Source of the DNA: an uncultured Oscillospiraceae bacterium
GTDB lineage: Bacteria; Bacillota; Clostridia; Oscillospirales; Oscillospiraceae
NCBI GenBank assembly: GCA_947626495.1
Contig: CANQSJ010000019.1
Location: forward strand, 1 to 53,229
Direction of reading: 5' to 3'
DNA length: 53,229 nucleotides
How positions within the stretch are numbered: position 1 is the first letter of the stretch; each line of letters starts with the position of its first letter. A model generated the notes under the pieces. The model made no database searches. It saw only the letters and a program-made list of their open reading frames with translations, and was not told the DNA's origin. The position numbers and the translations under genes are program-made. This document shows, piece after piece, positions 36,290 through 44,257 of this stretch.

Positions 36290-37630
36290 ATGTTTGATCG
36301 TGAACGGCAAAACAGCATCCTGCGCCTGATGAAGGCGGTCGCCTTCGCCCTGGCCATGGTGATCCTGGGCGGGGCGGGGCTGGTCTGGCCCCGGCCGGAC
36401 ACCTCCGTCGTGGAGAAGCGCAAGCTCACCCAGTTTCCGTCCTTCTCCTTCGCCTCCCTCTGGGACGGCACCTTTTTCAGCGGGATCGACACCTGGTACG
36501 CGGACACCTACCCCATGCGGGAGGATCTGATCGCCGCCCAGCAGGAGATGGAGGAGCACTACGGCCTGCGGGGCACCCAGATGATCGGCGGCACGGTGGC
36601 CGACGCCATCCCCACGGGGGATGAGGCCGACGGCGCCGGCGGCGATGAGGCCGAGGCCGGCGCCGAGCCCACCGCCACCCCGGAGCCCACCGCCACCCCG
36701 CTGCCCGACGGCACCGTCCATGAGATCGGCGAGTTCGTACCCGGCGGCATCTACATCACCGGCGGCAGCGCCTACGGCGGATATTACTTCAGCCAGAACG
36801 GCGCGGACTCCTACATCAACACCATGAACCAGATCTATGAGAACATCGGCGACAAGGTGACCATGTACGTGATGGACGTGCCCATCAGCGCCAGCGTGAT
36901 GCTGGACGAGACCGTCTGGGCGGACATGGGCTGCAGCGACGAGGGCGCCGCCATCGAGTATATCGCCGGGAAGCTGGATCCGGGCATCAAGCCCATCCTG
37001 GTCTACGACACCCTGCGGGAGCACAACGCGGAGTACATTTATTTCCGCACCGACCACCACTGGACCGCCTTGGGGGCCTATTACGCCTACCGGGTGTTCT
37101 GCGGCATGAAGGGCTGGACGCCCCACGAGCTGGACCAGTTCGAGATGAAGACCTTCGCCCCGGACCGGTTCCTGGGCAGCTACTATACCACCAGCAACAA
37201 GTCCTCCCAGCTCACCTCCCATCCGGACACGGTCTACGCCTGGGTGCCCATGGCCACCAACGACATGCAGACCATCATGCAGGACGGCATCACCTACGAC
37301 TGGCCCATCATCAACGACTGGTTTGAGTACGACGACAACAACACCTACTGCATCTTCGCCGCCGCCGACCAGCCCTTCTCCCACATCCACAACGACACCA
37401 TCACCGACGGCAGCGCCATCATGGTGGTGAAGGACTCCTACGGCAACTCCTTCATCCCCTGGCTGGTGGACCACTACGAGGATATCTACTGGGTGGATTA
37501 CCGCTACACGAACAACACCGTCTCCGAGCTGGTGGAGAAATACGGCGTGCAGGAAGTGATCTTTGAGGCCGCCACCTCCCTGGCCACCGGCGGGTCCTGC
37601 AACGGCTACTTTGCGAGCGTGGGCGTCTGA
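36290..37630 (+). CDS. DHHW-family membrane-anchored SGNH-like protein, partner of the MBOAT acyltransferase
   Basis: A 446-residue protein with one N-terminal membrane helix (about 14-33), a Pro/Thr/Ala linker (EPTATPEPTATP, about 125-140) and an AlgX/AlgJ-like extracytoplasmic domain. That domain has the family motif TDHHWT (Asp255, His256, His257, Trp258) and the Ser block KDSYGNSF near residue 382. These proteins take the acyl group delivered by the MBOAT partner and place it on a polysaccharide. A terminator follows the stop. Confidence 0.9.
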   Translation: MFDRERQNSILRLMKAVAFALAMVILGGAGLVWPRPDTSVVEKRKLTQFPSFSFASLWDGTFFSGIDTWYADTYPMREDLIAAQQEMEEHYGLRGTQMIGGTVADAIPTGDEADGAGGDEAEAGAEPTATPEPTATPLPDGTVHEIGEFVPGGIYITGGSAYGGYYFSQNGADSYINTMNQIYENIGDKVTMYVMDVPISASVMLDETVWADMGCSDEGAAIEYIAGKLDPGIKPILVYDTLREHNAEYIYFRTDHHWTALGAYYAYRVFCGMKGWTPHELDQFEMKTFAPDRFLGSYYTTSNKSSQLTSHPDTVYAWVPMATNDMQTIMQDGITYDWPIINDWFEYDDNNTYCIFAAADQPFSHIHNDTITDGSAIMVVKDSYGNSFIPWLVDHYEDIYWVDYRYTNNTVSELVEKYGVQEVIFEAATSLATGGSCNGYFASVGV

Positions 37631-37651
37631 GCCGCCAAAAAAGCGCATAGG

Positions 37652-37684
37652 AAAGGGAGAGGCCCGCGCCTCTCCCTTTTTGTG
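37652..37684 (+). terminator. Rho-independent terminator after the acyltransferase pair
   Basis: A 12-bp stem (AAAGGGAGAGGC with GCCTCTCCCTTT) around a 4-base loop runs into TTTTTG. Confidence 0.9.
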
Positions 37685-37719
37685 CAACTATTTTCCATAT
37701 TTTTAGTAGGAAAAACGGA

Positions 37720-37756
37720 ATAACCCGTTGACAGACTAGGAAATAGGGGTTATACT
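37720..37756 (+). promoter_or_regulatory. nifS operon promoter with flanking inverted repeat (candidate Rrf2/IscR site)
   Basis: TTGACA (37728-37733), a 17-base spacer and TATACT (37751-37756). ATAACCC (37720-37726) and GGGTTAT (37747-37753) form a perfect 7-bp inverted repeat with 20 bases between arms, bracketing the -35 and entering the -10. The IscR-type regulator encoded 3.5 kb downstream is a natural candidate to bind it, but this is inference. Confidence 0.75.
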
Positions 37757-37799
37757 GACCACGGTCGAAAAAACTACCTGAGAGAGGCTTGTTTGCGCT

Positions 37800-38987
37800 A
37801 TGTATGTGTATGCTGACAACGCGGCCACCACGGCCCTGAGCCCCAGGGCGCTGGAGGCCATGATGCCCTACTTTACGGAGACCTACGGCAACGCCTCCAG
37901 TCTCCACTCCCCGGGACAGCGGGCCGCCGAGGCCCTGCAGACGGCCCGGGAGGCGGTGGCCAAGGCCATCCACGCGGATTTCAAGGAGATCTACTTCACC
38001 GGCGGCGGCAGCGAGGCCGACAACCAGGCCATTCTCTCCGGCGCGGCCATCGGCGCCCGGAAGGGGAAAAAGCACATCATCTCCACCGCCTTTGAGCACC
38101 ACGCGGTGCTGCACACCCTGCAGAAGCTGGAAAAAGAGGGCTATGAGGTGACGCTGCTGCCGGTGCATGAAAACGGCGTGGTCACCGCCGAAGACGTGGC
38201 GGCGGCCATCCGGCCGGACACGGCGCTGGTGACCATCATGTTCGTCAACAACGAGATCGGCACCGTCCAGCCCATCGCCGAGATAGCGGCCGTGTGCCGG
38301 GAGAAGGGCGTGCTGATCCACACCGACGCAGTCCAGGCCGTGGGCCACATCCCCGTGGACGTGAAGGCCCTGGGGGTGGATATGCTGTCCATGGCGGCCC
38401 ACAAGTTCCACGGCCCCAAGGGCGTGGGCGCCCTCTATGCCCGCCGGGGCGTGCCCCTGGTGAACGTCATCGAGGGCGGCCAGCAGGAGCGGGGCAAGCG
38501 GGGCGGCACGGAGAACATCCCCGGCATCGTGGGCATGGCGGCGGCCATCACGGAGGCCACGGAGCACCTGGAGAAGGACATGGCCTACGTCACCGGCCTG
38601 CGGGAGAAGCTCATAACCGGCCTGGAGAAGATCCCCCACAGCCGTCTCAACGGCGACCGGGAAAAGCGCAACCCCGGCACGGTGAATTTCTGCTTTGAGG
38701 GCATCGAGGGCGAGGGACTGCTGCTGTGGCTGGACCAGAAGGGCGTGGCGGCCTCGTCGGGCAGCGCCTGCACCTCCGGGTCCCTGGACCCCAGCCATGT
38801 GCTGCTGGCCCTGGGTCTGCCCCACGAGGTGGCCCACGGCAGTCTGCGGCTGAGCGTGGACGTGTGGAACACGGAAGAGGAGATCGACCACATCCTCCGG
38901 GCGGTGCCCGAGGTGGTGGATTATCTGCGGGATATGTCCCCGGTGTGGGACGAGCTCGAGCGGGGCGAGATGCCCCATCTGATCTGA
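37800..38987 (+). CDS. nifS: Cysteine desulfurase (NifS/IscS type)
   Basis: PLP enzyme (395 aa) that takes sulfur from cysteine for Fe-S clusters and thiolated tRNA. Motifs: YADNAATTALSP at the start, the PLP lysine in AAHKFHGPKG (Lys202), and the sulfur-accepting cysteine in SSGSACTSGSLDP (Cys324) on the long loop typical of group I (IscS/NifS) enzymes. It is the first gene of nifS-iscU-mnmA and supplies sulfur both to the scaffold protein and to MnmA. Confidence 0.96.
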   Translation: MYVYADNAATTALSPRALEAMMPYFTETYGNASSLHSPGQRAAEALQTAREAVAKAIHADFKEIYFTGGGSEADNQAILSGAAIGARKGKKHIISTAFEHHAVLHTLQKLEKEGYEVTLLPVHENGVVTAEDVAAAIRPDTALVTIMFVNNEIGTVQPIAEIAAVCREKGVLIHTDAVQAVGHIPVDVKALGVDMLSMAAHKFHGPKGVGALYARRGVPLVNVIEGGQQERGKRGGTENIPGIVGMAAAITEATEHLEKDMAYVTGLREKLITGLEKIPHSRLNGDREKRNPGTVNFCFEGIEGEGLLLWLDQKGVAASSGSACTSGSLDPSHVLLALGLPHEVAHGSLRLSVDVWNTEEEIDHILRAVPEVVDYLRDMSPVWDELERGEMPHLI

Positions 38988-39002
38988 GGAGGAAAGTTTA
39001 TC

Positions 39003-39458
39003 ATGGCACTTTACAGCGAAACGGTCATGGACCACTTCCAGCACCCCCGGAATGTGGGGAAGATGGAGGACGCCGACGGCATCGGCGAGGTGGGCAACGC
39101 CGTCTGCGGCGACATCATGCGCATGTATATCAAGGTGAAGGACGATATCATCACCGACGTGAAGTTCATCACCTTCGGCTGCGGCAGCGCCATCGCCAGC
39201 TCCTCCATGGCCACGGAGATGATCAAGGGCAAGCCCATCGCGGAGGCCCTGGAGCTCTCGAACAAGGCCGTGGCCCAGGCGCTGGACGGTCTGCCCGCCC
39301 ACAAGCTGCACTGCTCCGTGTTGGCGGAGGAGGCGGTCCGGGCCGCGGTGAAGGACTATTACGACAAGCACAACATCGCCTACGATCCGGCCATCTTCGG
39401 CTGCGACGTGGCCTGTGCCCACGAGCACGACCACGACCAGGCTCCCGCGGAGGAGTAA
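39003..39458 (+). CDS. iscU: Iron-sulfur cluster assembly scaffold protein (IscU/NifU N-terminal type)
   Basis: Scaffold on which Fe-S clusters are built (151 aa). The three ligand cysteines are Cys35 (NAVCGD), Cys60 (FGCGSA) and Cys104 (LHCSVLAEEA). It has only the NifU N-terminal domain. The C-terminal tail is rich in His, Asp and Glu (CAHEHDHDQAP) and could bind metal. It lies 15 bases after nifS. Confidence 0.95.
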   Translation: MALYSETVMDHFQHPRNVGKMEDADGIGEVGNAVCGDIMRMYIKVKDDIITDVKFITFGCGSAIASSSMATEMIKGKPIAEALELSNKAVAQALDGLPAHKLHCSVLAEEAVRAAVKDYYDKHNIAYDPAIFGCDVACAHEHDHDQAPAEE

Positions 39459-39460
39459 CG

Positions 39461-40543
39461 GTGCCGCGGGCGCTCATCGCCATGTCCGGCGGGGTGGACA
39501 GCTCCGTCGCGGCGCTGCTGATGCGGCGGGCCGGCTATGACTGCGTGGGCGCGACCATGAAGCTGTGGAGCGGCGAGACGGCGGGGGAGAAGACCTGCTG
39601 CGCCGCAGACGACACCGCGGACGCCCGGTCCGTGGCCGCCCGGCTGGGGATGGATTACTACGTCTTCAACTTTGCCGGGGACTTCGACCGCCAGGTCATC
39701 GGGCGGTTCGTGGCAGGCTATGAGGCGGACGAGACCCCCAATCCCTGCATCGAGTGCAACCGGTATCTGAAATTCAGCCGGCTGTGGGAGCGGGCGGTGC
39801 CGCTGGGCTGCGACGTGATCGCCACGGGCCACTACGCCCGGGTGGAGCGGGATCCCGGTGGGCGGTGGCTGCTGAAAAAGGCCGTCGACCCCGCCAAGGA
39901 CCAGAGCTATGTGCTGTATATGCTCACCCAGGCCGAGCTGGAGCGCACCCGCTTCCCGCTGGGGGGACTGCGCAAGGAGGAGACCCGGCGGCTGGCGGAG
40001 GAGAACGGCCTTCTCAACGCCCATAAGCGGGACAGCCAGGACATCTGCTTCGTCCCCGACGGGGACTACGCCGCCTTCATCCGCCGGTACACCGGCCGGG
40101 ACTATCCCCCCGGGGACTTCGTGGACGAGGACGGCCGGGTCCTGGGCCGCCATCAGGGCCGCATCGGCTACACCGTCGGCCAGCGGCGGGGCCTGGGCGT
40201 GGCGGCGGGAAAGCCGATATATGTGCTGCGAAAGTGCGCGGCGGACAACACCGTGGTCCTGGGGGACAACGAACGGCTCTTCTCCCGGCGGCTCATCGCC
40301 CGGGATGTGAATCTGATCCCCTTCGACCGGCTGGACAGGCCCCTGCGCTGTCGGGCGCGGGTGCGCTATAACATGACGGAGCAGCCCGCCACGGTCACCC
40401 AGATCGGACCGGACCGGCTGGAGGTGGTCTTCGACAAGCCCCAGCGGGCCGTCACCGCCGGCCAGGCGGTGGTGCTCTACGACGGGGATACGGTGCTGGG
40501 GGGCGGCACGATTCAGGAAACGGAGGATATGGCAAATGGATAG
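39461..40543 (+). CDS. mnmA: tRNA-specific 2-thiouridylase MnmA
   Basis: Thiolates U34 of Lys, Glu and Gln tRNAs using sulfur from a cysteine desulfurase (360 aa). The ATP loop is AMSGGVDSSVA, and the catalytic cysteines lie in NPCIECNRYLKF and SQDICFVPDGDY. The GTG start is 2 bases after the iscU stop; frames further upstream belong to nifS/iscU. The operon places the sulfur donor next to its user. Confidence 0.95.
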   Translation: MPRALIAMSGGVDSSVAALLMRRAGYDCVGATMKLWSGETAGEKTCCAADDTADARSVAARLGMDYYVFNFAGDFDRQVIGRFVAGYEADETPNPCIECNRYLKFSRLWERAVPLGCDVIATGHYARVERDPGGRWLLKKAVDPAKDQSYVLYMLTQAELERTRFPLGGLRKEETRRLAEENGLLNAHKRDSQDICFVPDGDYAAFIRRYTGRDYPPGDFVDEDGRVLGRHQGRIGYTVGQRRGLGVAAGKPIYVLRKCAADNTVVLGDNERLFSRRLIARDVNLIPFDRLDRPLRCRARVRYNMTEQPATVTQIGPDRLEVVFDKPQRAVTAGQAVVLYDGDTVLGGGTIQETEDMANG

Positions 40544-41114
40544 GGAAAAGGCGTGGGAGCTTCTCACCAAGTATAACAAGGACCACTTCCACCTGCAGCA
40601 CGCGCTGACGGTGGAGGGGGTGATGCGCTGGTACGCCAACGACCTGGGCTACGGCGACCAGGCGGACTTCTGGGCCACGGTGGGCCTGCTCCACGACCTG
40701 GATTTCGAGATGTGGCCGGAGGAGCACTGCGTCAAGGAGCAGGAGCTGATGCGCCAGGCCGGGGTGGACGAGGCCACCATCCACGCCGCCTGCTGCCACG
40801 GCTACGGCCTGACCGGCGTGGACATGGAGCCCACGCTGGAGATGGAGAAGGTCCTCTTTGCCGCGGACGAGCTCACCGGACTCATCGGCGCGGCGGCCCT
40901 GATGCGCCCTTCCAAGAGCGTGCAGGACATGGAGGTCAAGAGCCTCAAAAAGAAGTTCAAGTCCACCGGCTTTGCCGCCGGCTGCAGCCGGGAGGTCATC
41001 CAGCAGGGCGCCGACATGCTGGGCTGGCCGTTGGAGACGCTGATGGAGAAGACCATTCTGGCCATGCGCTCCTGCGAAGCGGACGTGCAGGCGAAGATGG
41101 CCGCGCTGGCATAA
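40536..41114 (+). CDS. HD-domain protein (predicted hydrolase)
   Basis: A 192-residue protein of the HD superfamily of metal-dependent phosphohydrolases. A histidine in QHALTVEGVMR, the HD pair in LLHDLDFE, and a later His in CCHGYGLTG make up a plausible metal site. The N-terminal tryptophan-rich helix (DREKAWELLTKYNK) is typical of predicted hydrolases annotated only as HD. It overlaps the mnmA stop by 8 bases, so it is translated from the same message; whether it acts on tRNA or nucleotides is unknown. Confidence 0.85.
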   Translation: MDREKAWELLTKYNKDHFHLQHALTVEGVMRWYANDLGYGDQADFWATVGLLHDLDFEMWPEEHCVKEQELMRQAGVDEATIHAACCHGYGLTGVDMEPTLEMEKVLFAADELTGLIGAAALMRPSKSVQDMEVKSLKKKFKSTGFAAGCSREVIQQGADMLGWPLETLMEKTILAMRSCEADVQAKMAALA

Positions 41115-41137
41115 AAAAAGCGCGCCCGCCGGCGCGC
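41113..41137 (-). terminator. Minus-strand terminator after the 24-residue ORF
   Basis: On the minus strand GGCGCGC, a 4-base loop and its complement GCGCGCC are followed by seven Ts. The T tract is only on the minus-strand side, so this hairpin serves a minus-strand transcript, although its far end overlaps the stop of the plus-strand HD gene. Confidence 0.8.
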
Positions 41138-41139
41138 CG

Positions 41140-41214
41140 TCAGAAGAGCATCCGCTCCCACAGACACAGGAGCAGATACACGCCTGCGCAGAAAAGAAAG
41201 ATGAGAGCGGCCAT
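41140..41214 (-). CDS. Possible 24-residue hydrophobic membrane peptide
   Basis: A short frame reads MAALIFLFCAGVYLL then LCLWERMLF, a single hydrophobic helix with a charged WER near the end. Three things favour a real gene: AGGAGG (41228-41223) lies 8 bases before the ATG, the stop is 2 bases before a minus-strand terminator, and no other minus-strand gene explains that terminator. It lies head-to-head with the iscR regulator gene. I do not recognise it. The promoter is not clear. Confidence 0.55.
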   Translation of the reverse strand: MAALIFLFCAGVYLLLCLWERMLF

Positions 41215-41258
41215 ATCCGGAGCCTCCTGTCCTCTGTGGTAGCTACAAGATAGGACAA

Positions 41259-41290
41259 TCCGGCATCATTTCTGCAACGGTCCGGCATCA
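41259..41290. repeat. Two direct repeats upstream of iscR (candidate operator)
   Basis: TCCGGCATCA occurs at 41259-41268 and again at 41281-41290, exactly 22 bases apart, which is two helical turns. The pair lies between the divergent 24-residue ORF and iscR. Same-face spacing suggests binding of a regulator, possibly the Rrf2 protein itself. Confidence 0.6.
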
Positions 41291-41331
41291 AAAATGCATC
41301 ATTTTTATTAATTTTCCGGGAGGAGAGGGCT

Positions 41332-41769
41332 ATGAGGATTTCCACACGGGGCCGGTATGCCCTGCGCACCATGGTGGATCTGGCCCAGCACAGCGGCGAC
41401 GGGCTGGTGACGCTGAAGGATGTGGCCGCCCGGCAGGAGCTGAGCCAAAAATATCTGGAACAGATCGTCACCCAGCTGAGCAAGGCCGGGTTCGTCAAGG
41501 GTACCCGCGGGCCCCTGGGGGGCTATCGCCTGAGCCGGGAGCCCAAGGATTACTCCGTGGCGGAGATCCTGGAGCAGGTGGAGGGCAGTCTGGCGCCGGT
41601 GGAGTGCCTGGAATCGGACGTGAACACCTGTGAGCGGTGCTCCTCCTGCGCCACGGTGGATATGTGGACAGGCCTTTACAAGGTGGTCACCGATTACCTG
41701 GGCCACATCAGCCTGCAGGACGTGGTGGACCGGGCCAGCGCCGCCGCCGGCAACGATTACGTGATCTGA
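41332..41769 (+). CDS. iscR: Rrf2-family transcriptional regulator (IscR type)
   Basis: DNA-binding protein (145 aa) with an N-terminal winged helix (MRISTRGRYALRTMVDLA...LSQKYLEQIV) and a possible Fe-S site: Cys92, Cys100, Cys103 and Cys106 in ECLESDVNTCERCSSC. E. coli IscR uses Cys92, Cys98 and Cys104, so cluster sensing is plausible. GGGAGGAGAGG precedes the ATG. It lies between the nifS-iscU-mnmA genes and cysK and probably governs one or both. CymR, the cysteine-synthesis regulator of Bacillus, belongs to the same family and is the alternative. Confidence 0.88.
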   Translation: MRISTRGRYALRTMVDLAQHSGDGLVTLKDVAARQELSQKYLEQIVTQLSKAGFVKGTRGPLGGYRLSREPKDYSVAEILEQVEGSLAPVECLESDVNTCERCSSCATVDMWTGLYKVVTDYLGHISLQDVVDRASAAAGNDYVI

Positions 41770-41783
41770 ATCCACAGAAAATA

Positions 41784-41816
41784 CCCGGCTGTGCCGCCAC
41801 AGCCGGGCTTTTTTAT
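41784..41816 (+). terminator. Rho-independent terminator after iscR
   Basis: A 10-bp stem CCCGGCTGTG / CACAGCCGGG with a 4-base loop is followed by CTTTTTT. Confidence 0.92.
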
Positions 41817-41833
41817 AAAAATCCGAAAAGCGG

Positions 41834-41861
41834 TTGACAGCGGGCCGAAAGAGTGTATAAT
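41834..41861 (+). promoter_or_regulatory. Sigma-A promoter of cysK
   Basis: TTGACA (41834-41839), a 16-base spacer and TATAAT (41856-41861), both hexamers at consensus. The leader to the cysK start is only about 50 bases and holds no T-box or S-box. Confidence 0.88.
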
Positions 41862-41916
41862 AGCAGCATCCCCGGAAATCATATTAAACCGATAGGAAAT
41901 AGAGGAGAATAGAGTC

Positions 41917-42846
41917 ATGGCCATCTACAAGTCTTTTACCGAGCTGGTGGGGAACACCCCGCTGCTGGAGTTGACCAATCTGGAGAAGAAGCTGGGACTG
42001 AAGGCGAAGATCGTGGCGAAGCTGGAGTATCTCAACCCCGCCGGGTCCGTGAAGGACCGCATCGCCAAGGCGATGATCGAGGACGCGGAGGCGTCGGGGA
42101 AGCTGAAACCCGGCGCGGTGATCGTGGAGCCCACCTCCGGCAACACGGGCATCGGCCTGGCGGCGGTGGCGGCCGCTAAGGGCTATAAGGTCATCCTGAC
42201 CATGCCGGAGACCATGAGCGTGGAGCGGCGCAACCTCCTCAAGGCTTATGGCGCGGAGCTGGTGCTCACCGAGGGGGCCAAGGGCATGAAGGGCGCCATC
42301 GCCAAGGCGGACGAGATCGCCGCGGCCACGCCGGGGGCCTTCATCCCCGGCCAGTTCGTCAACCCCGCCAACCCCGCCGCCCATAAGGCCACCACCGGAC
42401 CGGAGATCTGGGAGGACTCGGAGGGCGCGGTGGACATCTTCGTGGCCGGCGTGGGCACCGGCGGCACCCTCACCGGCGTGGGCCAGTACCTGAAGGAGAA
42501 AAAGCCGTCGGTGAAGATCGTGGCGGTGGAGCCGGCCAGCTCGCCGGTGCTCTCCAAGGGCGTGGCGGGCAGCCACAAGATCCAGGGCATCGGCGCGGGG
42601 TTCGTGCCGGAGGTGCTGGATACGGCCGTCTACGACGAGATCATCCCCGTGGAGAACGAGGACGCCTTCGCCTTGGGCCGCCAGCTGGGCCGCACCGAGG
42701 GAATCCTGGTGGGCATCTCCGCCGGGGCGGCGCTGTGGGCCGCCGTGGAGCTGGCCAAGCGGCCCGAGAACGAGGGCAAGACCATCGTGGCCCTGCTGCC
42801 CGACACTGGGGACAGATACTTATCTACCCCCATGTTTCAGGATTGA
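41917..42846 (+). CDS. cysK: Cysteine synthase A (O-acetylserine sulfhydrylase)
   Basis: PLP enzyme making cysteine from O-acetylserine and sulfide (309 aa). The PLP lysine is Lys46 in [12 protein letters not shown]; the substrate loop [12 protein letters not shown] and the phosphate-binding [12 protein letters not shown] are in place. It has its own consensus promoter and terminators on both sides, so it forms a single-gene unit. It supplies the cysteine used by NifS. Confidence 0.97.
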   Translation: MAIYKSFTELVGNTPLLELTNLEKKLGLKAKIVAKLEYLNPAGSVKDRIAKAMIEDAEASGKLKPGAVIVEPTSGNTGIGLAAVAAAKGYKVILTMPETMSVERRNLLKAYGAELVLTEGAKGMKGAIAKADEIAAATPGAFIPGQFVNPANPAAHKATTGPEIWEDSEGAVDIFVAGVGTGGTLTGVGQYLKEKKPSVKIVAVEPASSPVLSKGVAGSHKIQGIGAGFVPEVLDTAVYDEIIPVENEDAFALGRQLGRTEGILVGISAGAALWAAVELAKRPENEGKTIVALLPDTGDRYLSTPMFQD

Positions 42847-42861
42847 GACAGGGAGACACAG

Positions 42862-42894
42862 CAAAAACGCACGGCGCAAGCCGTGCGTTTTTTT
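42862..42894 (+). terminator. Bidirectional terminator between cysK and the aminotransferase gene
   Basis: ACGCACGGC and GCCGTGCGT pair around GCAA, with A5 on the left and T7 on the right. It can end cysK on the plus strand and the aminotransferase on the minus strand. Confidence 0.92.
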
Positions 42895-42908
42895 GTGGTT
42901 ATGGATCT

Positions 42909-44195
42909 TCACTTTGCCGTCAGCGTTTCCAGCGCCGCCAGGCGGGCCGCCACGCAGAACAGCTCCATGGCCGCCTCCAGCTCCGGCAGGTCGGGGAAGG
43001 TGGGGGCGATGCGGATCACGCTGTCCTCCGGGTCCTTGCCGTAGGGGAAGGGGGCCCCGGCGGGGGTGAGCACGAGCCCTGCTTCCTTGCACAGCGCCAC
43101 GCAGCGGGTGGCGGTGCCGGGCAGGCCCTCGTAGGCCACGAAGTAGCCGCCGTGGGGCTTATTCCAGTGGGCGATGCCCCGGGGGGCGATCTCGGTATCC
43201 AGGGCGCCGAGCACGCACTCAAACTTGGGCCGGACGATGGCGGCGTGCTTTTTCATGTGCTCCTTCACGCCGTCGGCGTCCTTGAGAAAATGAACGTGGC
43301 GCAGCTGGTTGACCTTGTCGTGGCCGATGGTCTGTACGCCCAGCTGCTTGGCGATGAACTGGATATTGTTCTCGCTGGCGGCGATCACGGACACCCCCGC
43401 GCCGCCGAAGGAGATCTTGCTGGTGGAGGCGAACTCGTAGACCATGTCCTCGCTGCCCTGCTCTTTACAGGCGTCGAAGATGTTGAGAAGCTCGTCGTCC
43501 TTCCCGTCGAAGCAGTGGACGCAGTAGGCGTTGTCCCAGAAGATGCGGAAATCGTCCGCCGCGGGCTTGAGGGCGGCGAAGGCGCGCACCGTCTCGGCGC
43601 TGTAGGTGATGCCGGAGGGGTTGGAGTACTTGGGCACGCACCAGATGCCCTTCACGGCCGCATCGCTCTCCACGTACTGCTTCACCAGGGCCATGTCCGG
43701 GCCGGTGGCCGTCATGGGGATGTTGATCAGCTCAAAGCCGAAGGCGGCGGTGACGGCGAAGTGCCGGTCATAGCCGGGCACGGGGCAGAGGAATTTCAGC
43801 TTCCCCTGCTGGCCCCAGGGCTTGCTGCCGCCGTACACGCCCAGCAGCAGCGCCCGGGCCACGCTGTCGTACATCAGGTTCAGACTGGACTGGCCGCCCA
43901 CGATGATGTTGGCCGGCTGTACGCCCAGCAGGTCCGCAAACAGCGCCTTGCACTCGTCGATGCCGGTGGGCAGACCGTAGTTGCGGGTGTCGGCGCCGGA
44001 GGCGGTGTGGGTGAGGGTGGCCGGGTCCAGGGCCAGCATGGGCATGGACAGGTCCAGCTGGGCGGGGTTGGGTTTGCCCCGGGACATATCCAGCTTCCGG
44101 GGCACAGCGGCCAGCGCGTCGTACGCGGCCCGCACGGCGGCCAGCTCGGCCGACAGCTCCTGCTTTGTCATATCAAGATAGCTTTTCATGGACAT
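42909..44195 (-). CDS. PLP-dependent aminotransferase, aspartate-aminotransferase-like family
   Basis: Fold-type I aminotransferase (428 aa) of the branch usually annotated as aspartate aminotransferase-like (Pfam Asp_aminotransf). Its N-terminal KLDMSRGKPNPAQLDLS and NYGLPTGIDECK are characteristic. The PLP lysine lies in FASTSKISFGGAG, and the PLP-ring and phosphate contacts in FWDNAYCVHCF and GGQSSLNLMYD. It is a stand-alone gene with its own promoter. The amino-donor preference cannot be read from sequence. Confidence 0.9.
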   Translation of the reverse strand: MSMKSYLDMTKQELSAELAAVRAAYDALAAVPRKLDMSRGKPNPAQLDLSMPMLALDPATLTHTASGADTRNYGLPTGIDECKALFADLLGVQPANIIVGGQSSLNLMYDSVARALLLGVYGGSKPWGQQGKLKFLCPVPGYDRHFAVTAAFGFELINIPMTATGPDMALVKQYVESDAAVKGIWCVPKYSNPSGITYSAETVRAFAALKPAADDFRIFWDNAYCVHCFDGKDDELLNIFDACKEQGSEDMVYEFASTSKISFGGAGVSVIAASENNIQFIAKQLGVQTIGHDKVNQLRHVHFLKDADGVKEHMKKHAAIVRPKFECVLGALDTEIAPRGIAHWNKPHGGYFVAYEGLPGTATRCVALCKEAGLVLTPAGAPFPYGKDPEDSVIRIAPTFPDLPELEAAMELFCVAARLAALETLTAK

Positions 44196-44225
44196 TACCT
44201 TTCCTTATGAAAATCAGACCAGTAC

Positions 44226-44254
44226 AGTATAGTCAATCCCGGCGGCTTTTGCAA
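44226..44254 (-). promoter_or_regulatory. Sigma-A promoter of the aminotransferase gene
   Basis: Minus-strand TTGCAA (44254-44249), a 17-base spacer and TATACT (44231-44226), about 30 bases before the start codon. It lies right after the BCCT gene stop, where I see no clear terminator. Confidence 0.75.
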
Positions 44255-44257
44255 CCC

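Noticed and set aside
41862-41916. T-box or S-box riboswitch in the cysK leader
   Set aside because: The leader is about 50 bases with no terminator or conserved core.
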